Source: Ignavibacteria bacterium (GTDB lineage: Bacteria > Bacteroidota > Ignavibacteria > Tepidaquicellales > Tepidaquicellaceae). From it: a stretch of DNA of 11,108 nt. Below, one piece after another: positions 5,860 through 11,108 of this stretch; positions within the stretch are counted from its first letter, which is position 1, and every line of letters begins with the position of its first letter. The stretch lies in the NCBI GenBank assembly GCA_018058125.1, contig JAGPCH010000017.1:1-11108 (forward strand), written 5' to 3'. Below the pieces are notes generated by a model, which was not told the DNA's origin, did not search any database, and was given only the letters and a program-made list of their open reading frames with translations. Both the position numbers and the translations under genes were made by a program.

Positions 5860-7983
5860 TTATTTTACAATAACAAACTTTCCTTTTTTCACCTCTCCCG
5901 AATTATTATCTTCTACAGTAAAAAGATATAATCCTGACGCAATAGCCTGGTCACTTTTTGTGACGAGATCCCATGCATGCTCACCACCGGCAAATTGCTG
6001 GGTTCCGTTAGTATAAGTGTTGAACCACTCAATATCTCCGCCATTATACACCGCTGCATCATGATAAAGCTGATCGACAAGATCACCTGCAAGAGTCCAG
6101 ATAGAAATGGTACACTTCGATGGCAGATTAAAAAAGTAAATTTTTCTTAACAACTCTTTTTTGTTTCCGCTTCCGTCCCAAACTGCACTTCCATAATAGG
6201 GATTCGGATAAACCCCGATCTCAGCATCAGCATTATTATTTGCCTGCGTACCGACAATTACTCTCTGAGCATTCGATAAAATTGAACTTTCAAGCGACCC
6301 GAGATTTTGAGCTATGCTTCCTTTATCAAAAGCAGTTACTGAATACACATACTGAAAACCATTTAGTTGATTTGGAAAATCAAAAGTATAGTAATATGCG
6401 GTAGTATCTCCATCAAAATATTTAGGTTCCTGAAGTTTTATAAAATTAAAACCGGTATTGTTGCTTACATTATTGCGAGTACTGTCAAATTCACCGACAA
6501 GATTAAGAAGTGTTGTTAAATCCTGATTCAACCCCAGGTCGCTTCCGGGATTTGTTCTGTATATTCTGTATCCTTCAAAATCTTCAAGATTAGATATAGG
6601 ATCAATTGATTTTTCAGCATTTGCAGCCCAGTACAGAGTTACGTTTCTGTCACTAATAATTGTCTTTGTTTTGGGAATATCGGGCGGTGATGGAAGTTTG
6701 TAATCGTTATCATATGCGCTTTGAGCCCAGCTTGCGGCAATATTGAGATCATTTCTCTGATAAGATGAATCCCATGTTGTCGGATCGTTTCCGGTTTTTT
6801 TTGCACAGACAACTGCAAACACAACATTCAGCGTATCCTGAATATATCTCAATGAATAACTGCTGTTATTCTCATTTCTGACAGGACCATAAGATACAAG
6901 CGTTGAACGGTTGCTTGGAGTATGTCTGAGTACATCAAGTCTTGAAGGTATAACAGTCGGATTATGGATAGAATCATTTGGATTGGTTTTTAGATATCCC
7001 TGAAGTTTTTGATATTTACCAGCACCATCAGGAGCTGAGCTATTATCAACTGTTGGTGAAAAATACAATGGATCTGTTGTGTTTCTGAATTGCCAGATCG
7101 TGAAATGAGTCTTGTCATTTATATATTCGTTGGCGGGACGTGGAGTAACCCCAAGTAATTTAAAAGCTACATATGTATCAGTAAATCCCGGATCCCCGTC
7201 ATAATCATATTCATAAGCCATTCTGTATGAGCTGTCATAACCATCTGCTCCCTTACTGTAAAATGCCGAACCGCCGGGAGGAGTAATGTTTGTATTTCTT
7301 ACAACTCCGTCACACCACATTCCTACATAAATACTGTCTATGGGCTGATTAAATCCTCTGTAGCCAATATTTACAATTTTATAATTAAGTATTACCCAGT
7401 TGTTTGCAAAATTGAAATTATAACAGTAAGTTTCCAGAAGAACTTTATAACCTACAGGTAAATGATCCTGAATCACTGTACCGTTATATGTAATGTTTGT
7501 ATCAAAAAATTCGCAGACAAAATCCTGATGAGAAATTGCGTCAGGTCTGTAATTTGGGGATGTCTGTAAAGAAGATCTTTCAAGAATTGTTGAGCTCGGA
7601 GCATTTGTAAATTCAAACCCGGTTGTGCGGTTTGAAGTTGAAACATCGACAGCAGCAGTAGATACGCTGATTATACCATCTTTCACTCCGCCAATCCAGA
7701 TACCTCCGATAAAAAGATTTTCTATTCCGGATTCTTTCGGATACTGGCAGGATGGCTGTTCCGGAAATGAAGAAAAACCGTTTCCAATAGTTCCGTAGTT
7801 TGTAACTGTTAATCCTATGTTCCCTACATTTGTATATTTATTATTTATATCCTCCTGTATTTCAAGCGGGCTGTAAAATGCCGTTATAAGAATGGATAAA
7901 ATTGTTATGGAAAAGAGAAAAATTTTTTGAATATTTTTTACTGAATAGTGTCGGTCTAAGAGCTTCTTGTAAGCTGGGGTCAT
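5860..7983 (-). CDS. Secreted protein of unknown function with T9SS-like C-terminal sorting domain
   Basis: The 707-residue product starts at ATG 7983. Residues 1-20 are basic and residues 20-37 hydrophobic, a long-n-region signal peptide. No later Met would keep this segment, so the first ATG is chosen. Residues about 50-400 are Tyr/Asn/Gly-rich and beta-like. They begin with GNIGLTVTNYGTIGNGF and include YPKESGIENLFIGGIWIGG at 81-99. I recognise this as a style common in hypothetical secreted proteins of Ignavibacteria-like genomes but cannot name a fold or activity. Residues about 437-575 look like an FnIII-like domain, with VTLYWAANAE, FEGYRIYRTNPGSD and FQYVYSVTAFDKG. Residues 590-707 form the sorting domain: VYPNPYYGS, ISIWTLAGDLVDQL, ASGLYLFTVEDN and the ending KGKFVIVK. 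This is a different flavour from the YPNPFNP type in the next gene. No clear terminator follows; the heptamer array begins just past the stop. It is probably exported through Sec and T9SS. Catalytic motifs were not seen. Confidence 0.9.
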   Translation of the reverse strand: MTPAYKKLLDRHYSVKNIQKIFLFSITILSILITAFYSPLEIQEDINNKYTNVGNIGLTVTNYGTIGNGFSSFPEQPSCQYPKESGIENLFIGGIWIGGVKDGIISVSTAAVDVSTSNRTTGFEFTNAPSSTILERSSLQTSPNYRPDAISHQDFVCEFFDTNITYNGTVIQDHLPVGYKVLLETYCYNFNFANNWVILNYKIVNIGYRGFNQPIDSIYVGMWCDGVVRNTNITPPGGSAFYSKGADGYDSSYRMAYEYDYDGDPGFTDTYVAFKLLGVTPRPANEYINDKTHFTIWQFRNTTDPLYFSPTVDNSSAPDGAGKYQKLQGYLKTNPNDSIHNPTVIPSRLDVLRHTPSNRSTLVSYGPVRNENNSSYSLRYIQDTLNVVFAVVCAKKTGNDPTTWDSSYQRNDLNIAASWAQSAYDNDYKLPSPPDIPKTKTIISDRNVTLYWAANAEKSIDPISNLEDFEGYRIYRTNPGSDLGLNQDLTTLLNLVGEFDSTRNNVSNNTGFNFIKLQEPKYFDGDTTAYYYTFDFPNQLNGFQYVYSVTAFDKGSIAQNLGSLESSILSNAQRVIVGTQANNNADAEIGVYPNPYYGSAVWDGSGNKKELLRKIYFFNLPSKCTISIWTLAGDLVDQLYHDAAVYNGGDIEWFNTYTNGTQQFAGGEHAWDLVTKSDQAIASGLYLFTVEDNNSGEVKKGKFVIVK

Positions 7984-8113
7984 TTAAATAAAATTATAAA
8001 TAATGATTGAATTTTTTTTGAAATTTAAGACTTTTAATGATAAAAATAAAGATAAAGAATTTAATGGATTGTTATTTTTTTGATGAATTATAAAGCCATT
8101 TTAAGATTATTTA

Positions 8114-9580
8114 TTAAGGTTTTGTATAATATTCTACATTTACTTTTGACGGAATAAGATAAAAAGATTTTTTTTGTAGTTGTTTGTAATTTTTTTCCTG
8201 CATCAGAATTTTAAGAGAGTCATATTTGCTTTTGTCTAAAGCGCTGTAGTCCGAGATAACCCACACATTGTTATAATCGTTCAAATGTTCCAGTGAATCT
8301 ATCTGCATTTTGAGATCCCATCCCAGCACTGTTGGTTTTACAATTTTAGTGTCGTTATGCTTGACAAAATAATCTATGCTCCAGCCCATAAAATGCGGCT
8401 CAGCAATGATCTGATCTCCATCACGGAAATTGTTTTCCAGATAGGAAATGATTTTTCTGTAATCATTACTCTTAAAATTATTACTAAAGTTAATATAAGT
8501 CCCATAGCTGCTGATAAGTATAAGCAGAGTACACAATATAAAAGATGTTCTTGGCTTATAGAATTTATAAACAAAATAAACCAGTGCAATAAATAAATAG
8601 GGGAGTAATATGCTGAGATACCGGGATAAAACCAGACTCTGCCTGAATGAGATGATTAAAGCTTTGAAAAGCGGTACGATGAAAAACAGGAATATGTGAT
8701 TTTCTTTTTTAGTGAGAAATGATCTCTCATTCATAATCCTGATCACTGATAAAGCAAGAAACAGGATTATGAAAATACTGAATATTGATGCAAAAAAAAT
8801 CAAAGCATTGCTTTCAAATGTATAATAAGTGCTGAGGAATGTATCCTTAAAATAATCCATGAGACTTTTCCCCACCTCACGAAATGTCTGCTCAGTACGC
8901 CATGGCTGTCCTTTTGATGTCTGATCGATAAATACTCCGATCCATGGTGAATAAAATAAAAATATTACAAAAAAATATTTAAGAAAATTAAATAAAGGTT
9001 TTTTATCTTTAACGTCAAGAAAAAATTTGATCAGAACTATAAAAAGCTGAGTAAACAGAATTAGAAATGCAAAGTAATGTGTGTAAATTGCAAGAATGGA
9101 ATAAAGCGTATAAATGATCCCTAATTTAATATTTTGCTTTTCAAGGAAATTAAAAAAATAAAATACGGATCCAAGACATAAGAGCAAATTAAGATTCAGC
9201 ATTCTGACCTCCTGGGAATAATAGATATTCAAAGGAGAAACTGTATAAAGCAATAAAACAAATATGATCTGAAGATCACTTCCGAGAAATTTTTTTGAAA
9301 GTTTATATATCAATATTAAACTCAAAATGCCAAATAAACAACTGAGCAATCTCATTGACGCTATATTGTCAGAAAAAATATTTGTCCATAATTTTAAAAC
9401 TATATAATAAAGAGGGGGATGAATGTCTCCGGCAGTAGCAGATATGATTCCGGTTACATTATTCTGAGATATTTTCCACGAGTATACTTCATCAAACCAT
9501 AGGTTTTTATCCTCTATCCCGTAAATTCTTAAAACAACGGAAAGTAAAATAATAAGGAAAATAATGATCTTTGTATTCAA
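8114..9580 (-). CDS. GT39/PMT-family membrane glycosyltransferase
   Basis: The 488-residue integral membrane protein has about ten hydrophobic segments between residues 4 and 362 and a soluble C-terminal region of about 120 residues, probably periplasmic. The first loop carries LWFDEVYSW with Asp30-Glu31, the acidic pair typical of polyprenyl-phosphate-sugar-dependent GT-C enzymes. It is followed by GDIHPPLYY (51-59) and YSQEVRM (121-127), which match the ArnT/PMT_2-like families. It likely transfers a sugar from a lipid-linked donor to an envelope lipid, glycan or protein; donor and acceptor are unknown. The start codon is TTG at 9580-9578. In the same frame, the stop of yjbQ lies only three codons upstream, and the next Met is residue 76, after the acidic pair, so a later start is implausible. 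It is the third gene of the coaX-yjbQ unit. Its DNA looks more AT-rich than that of the secreted-protein genes, which partly reflects Phe/Ile/Leu/Lys-rich membrane protein content. Confidence 0.9.
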   Translation of the reverse strand: MNTKIIIFLIILLSVVLRIYGIEDKNLWFDEVYSWKISQNNVTGIISATAGDIHPPLYYIVLKLWTNIFSDNIASMRLLSCLFGILSLILIYKLSKKFLGSDLQIIFVLLLYTVSPLNIYYSQEVRMLNLNLLLCLGSVFYFFNFLEKQNIKLGIIYTLYSILAIYTHYFAFLILFTQLFIVLIKFFLDVKDKKPLFNFLKYFFVIFLFYSPWIGVFIDQTSKGQPWRTEQTFREVGKSLMDYFKDTFLSTYYTFESNALIFFASIFSIFIILFLALSVIRIMNERSFLTKKENHIFLFFIVPLFKALIISFRQSLVLSRYLSILLPYLFIALVYFVYKFYKPRTSFILCTLLILISSYGTYINFSNNFKSNDYRKIISYLENNFRDGDQIIAEPHFMGWSIDYFVKHNDTKIVKPTVLGWDLKMQIDSLEHLNDYNNVWVISDYSALDKSKYDSLKILMQEKNYKQLQKKSFYLIPSKVNVEYYTKP

Positions 9581-9589
9581 ATTTATATT

Positions 9590-10009
9590 TTATTCACCGT
9601 ATAGTTGAACTATTAATCTTCTGTCCCTGGGTCTGTTATCAAAATCAATAAGTACAATCTGCTGCCAAGTTCCTAAAATAAGATCGTTCTTTAAAAAAGG
9701 CACACTTAGGGAAGTTCCGATCATAGCTGATCTGATATGTGAATGTCCGTTACTGTCTCCCCAGGTTTCATTATGGCTATATTTAGAAAATCTGGGAATT
9801 AATTTATCTAGTATTTTCGGAAAGTCTTTAAGAAGTCCGGGCTCATATTCTATGGTCGTAACAGATGCCGTAGATCCTATAGAAAACACACAGCAATTTC
9901 CTTGGGATAATTTACTGGTTTTCAATATGCTCTGCACTCTGTCTGTTATGTTTAATATGTCACAATTTCCTTCTGTAGATATTACCATTTCCTTAGTGAT
10001 TATTTTCAT
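9590..10009 (-). CDS. yjbQ: YjbQ/UPF0047 family protein (secondary thiamine-phosphate synthase-like)
   Basis: The 139-residue product is full length for the family and matches it along its whole extent. Key features are the early FSIGSTASVTTIEYEPGL stretch (42-59), His79 in YSHNETWGD, NGHSHIR at 87-93, LGTWQQI at 112-118 and the closing FDNRPRDRR (123-131) with a terminal GE. The clustered His residues (79, 89, 91) are the presumed metal or active site. Members of this cytoplasmic family can show weak thiamine-phosphate synthase activity, which may not be their main role, so the family assignment is firmer than the activity. The ATG at 10009 overlaps the coaX stop as ATGA, a 4-bp overlap that implies translational coupling. 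The next gene starts nine bases after this stop, so the three genes form a tight unit. Confidence 0.95.
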   Translation of the reverse strand: MKIITKEMVISTEGNCDILNITDRVQSILKTSKLSQGNCCVFSIGSTASVTTIEYEPGLLKDFPKILDKLIPRFSKYSHNETWGDSNGHSHIRSAMIGTSLSVPFLKNDLILGTWQQIVLIDFDNRPRDRRLIVQLYGE

Positions 10010-10746
10010 CTTTGGAGTATAAAGTTTATTCCCTTTAAAACTAATTGCTTATCCGTAATGTCAATTAGCTTTGTTCTCTTTGCAATTAAATCAGAAAGAC
10101 CGCCGGTAGCAACCACGAAAATTCCCGGTTTGATTTTTCTGGCTTCATTTATAAAAGCCTCAGTTGAATAAAGTGACTGATAAAGTACTCCCGATCTTAT
10201 GTTATCAGCTGTATTGTTTGTAAAAGTTTTTAAGGGAAATTTTAAAGATATGTCAGTCAGATCAGTATTGTCTGTTAAAGATTTCCGAGAAGTATTTATT
10301 CCCGGAGAGATAGCACCAACGGTCAGTATTTTATTTATTAATAATGTAAAAGTTGTTGCAGTTCCAAAATCAATTACAAGTATATTCGAACTATTATAAC
10401 TGCTCAAAGCACCCGCAACGCTGCAAATTCTGTCATTACCAAGTCCTTCTTTATATTTTATTTTAAACGGCAACTTTCGATCCCGGTTTATAAACTCAGG
10501 TTTTGAGTTAGTCAAAGATAACAGTAATTTTTTAAGGAATTCTTTTTTATCTTTGTTTAAAACGGAAATTCCAATTCTGCTGAATAATTTTCCTTTTAAA
10601 TAATCGGTTAGTAACAATGCTGCTTCATTTTCAAAATCAATTCCTGTATAAGAATGAGAAATTGTATTATTAACGGACACTGAAAATGAATTACCTGTAC
10701 TTACTTTAATTGCGGAATTTCCGACATCAATTAATAGATTTTTCAT
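10006..10746 (-). CDS. coaX: Type III pantothenate kinase
   Basis: CoaX phosphorylates pantothenate with ATP, the first step of coenzyme A synthesis, in the cytoplasm. The 246-residue protein has the usual length of about 250 and the full motif set of this ASKHA-fold family: LLIDVGNS with Asp7 at the N-terminus (phosphate loop), GLGNDR at 101-106 with the presumed catalytic Asp105, DFGTATT at 126-132, GAISPGI at 144-150, the NTADNIRSG stretch at 178-186, and ATGG at 213-216. Asp7 lies so near the N-terminus that the ATG at 10746 must be the start. That start is only seven bases past the U-tract of a terminator belonging to the upstream gene, so its promoter must be inside or just before that hairpin, or the gene relies on read-through. 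It leads the yjbQ and glycosyltransferase genes. No other pantothenate kinase is visible in the window. Confidence 0.96.
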   Translation of the reverse strand: MKNLLIDVGNSAIKVSTGNSFSVSVNNTISHSYTGIDFENEAALLLTDYLKGKLFSRIGISVLNKDKKEFLKKLLLSLTNSKPEFINRDRKLPFKIKYKEGLGNDRICSVAGALSSYNSSNILVIDFGTATTFTLLINKILTVGAISPGINTSRKSLTDNTDLTDISLKFPLKTFTNNTADNIRSGVLYQSLYSTEAFINEARKIKPGIFVVATGGLSDLIAKRTKLIDITDKQLVLKGINFILQR

Positions 10747-10753
10747 TTTAACT

Positions 10754-10788
10754 AAAAAAAAATGCGTAAAAGTTTATTCTCTTACGCA
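10754..10788 (-). terminator. Rho-independent terminator after the beta-barrel gene, abutting coaX
   Basis: TGCGTAA at 10763-10769 pairs with TTACGCA at 10782-10788. After one mismatch, AG at 10771-10772 pairs with CT at 10779-10780, giving a stem of about ten positions with a 6-nt loop. On the minus strand it is followed directly by nine U (plus-strand A at 10754-10762). It lies 23 bp past the stop of the gene ending at 10812 and ends seven bases before the coaX ATG. Position and U-tract make it a clear minus-strand intrinsic terminator, and it could also act as an attenuator for coaX. Confidence 0.85.
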
Positions 10789-10811
10789 ATTAAATTATTC
10801 CTGATAAAAAT

Positions 10812-11108
10812 TTATTCAAAAGGAAATTTCATTCCGGCGGTGAAAATAAAACATGACAGATTTCCCGGATCGTTTATAATCAGTTTGTATTTTCCGTCAA
10901 ACATAAGTATGAAAGATGAGCTGATATTGTCAAGTTCAATTCCTCCGCCAATTATTATACTAAGTTTTGTAAAATCAAGAGAATCGGAATTGTAAAAATT
11001 CACGCCCAAACCCCCGTCAATATATGGCTTTGGACCTTTACTGTCAAACATAAATCTGGCAAGTCCCGCCAGTTCAAAATTGCTCGCATCACTTGTATTC
11101 CAGTAGTT
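10812..11108 (-). CDS. Outer-membrane beta-barrel-like protein, C-terminal 98 residues (5' end outside window)
   Basis: The frame is open from the window edge to a TAA at 10814-10812. An internal ATG at 11051 exists, but coding-like sequence continues upstream of it to the edge, so the gene is taken as partial. The visible part alternates short amphipathic strands and turns: FELAGLARFMFD, KPYIDGGLGVNFY, LSIIIGGGIEL, FILMFDGKYKL and a closing FIFTAGMKFPFE. This pattern fits the last strands of a small outer-membrane beta-barrel of the kind common in Bacteroidota relatives. No family can be named from so short a piece. It is followed by a terminator and so is probably the last gene of its own transcript. 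Confidence 0.75.
   Translation of the reverse strand, partial: NYWNTSDASNFELAGLARFMFDSKGPKPYIDGGLGVNFYNSDSLDFTKLSIIIGGGIELDNISSSFILMFDGKYKLIINDPGNLSCFIFTAGMKFPFE

Noticed and set aside
5845-5870. Inverted repeat TTGTAAA/TTTACAA around the stop codon of the 707-residue gene, as a terminator
   Set aside because: The 7-bp stem is nearly all A/T, has a 12-nt loop and lacks a following U-tract, so it is likely chance.
8114-9580. AT-rich glycosyltransferase gene as a horizontally acquired island
   Set aside because: It is tightly packed behind yjbQ, has no mobile-element flanks, and its AT content is expected for a Phe/Ile/Lys-rich membrane protein.
10762-10995. Plus-strand open frame of 77 codons antisense to the beta-barrel gene and its terminator
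   Set aside because: It overlaps a better coding frame on the other strand and a terminator hairpin, and its sequence shows no family motif.

Overview
The window is an 11.1-kb piece of an AT-rich chromosome in which every credible gene lies on the minus strand, so transcription runs from position 11108 towards 1. Two C-terminal type IX secretion (T9SS) sorting domains, one with the spelling YPNPFNPTTKI, a TonB-dependent receptor with a carboxypeptidase-regulatory-like N-terminus, and AT-rich leaders without Shine-Dalgarno sequences all point to the Bacteroidota/Chlorobiota/Ignavibacteriota group. The style of the secreted proteins suggests an Ignavibacteria-like member. This placement is inferred from protein style, not from a marker gene.

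In transcription order: (1) 11108-10812 is the end of an outer-membrane beta-barrel-like protein, closed by a hairpin plus U-tract terminator at 10788-10754. (2) 10746-8114 is a compact three-gene unit: coaX (type III pantothenate kinase), yjbQ (UPF0047, overlapping coaX by 4 bp) and a membrane GT39/PMT-type glycosyltransferase that appears to start at a TTG codon nine bases after the yjbQ stop. (3) 7983-5860 is a 707-residue secreted protein with a T9SS-like C-terminus and no function I can name. (4) 5842-5766 is an in-phase heptanucleotide tandem array. (5) 5689-3395 is a 764-residue T9SS cargo protein built from two copies of a double OB-fold-like unit, followed by a strong 13-bp terminator hairpin. 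(6) 3079-1730 is a predicted lipoprotein with two Ig/FnIII-like domains and a flavodoxin/GATase-like C-terminal domain. (7) 1558-1 is the N-terminal 519 residues of a TonB-dependent receptor that continues beyond the window.

The first part is housekeeping: coenzyme A synthesis, a thiamine-related accessory enzyme and envelope glycosylation. The second part is a run of four envelope or exported proteins: receptor, lipoprotein and two secreted adhesive-looking proteins. They may share a role at the cell surface, but co-location is the only evidence, and at least one terminator separates them. There are no tRNA or rRNA genes, CRISPR arrays, transposases or defence genes. I see no complete novel system. 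The best leads are the heptamer array, the duplicated OB-fold architecture and the terminator that abuts coaX.
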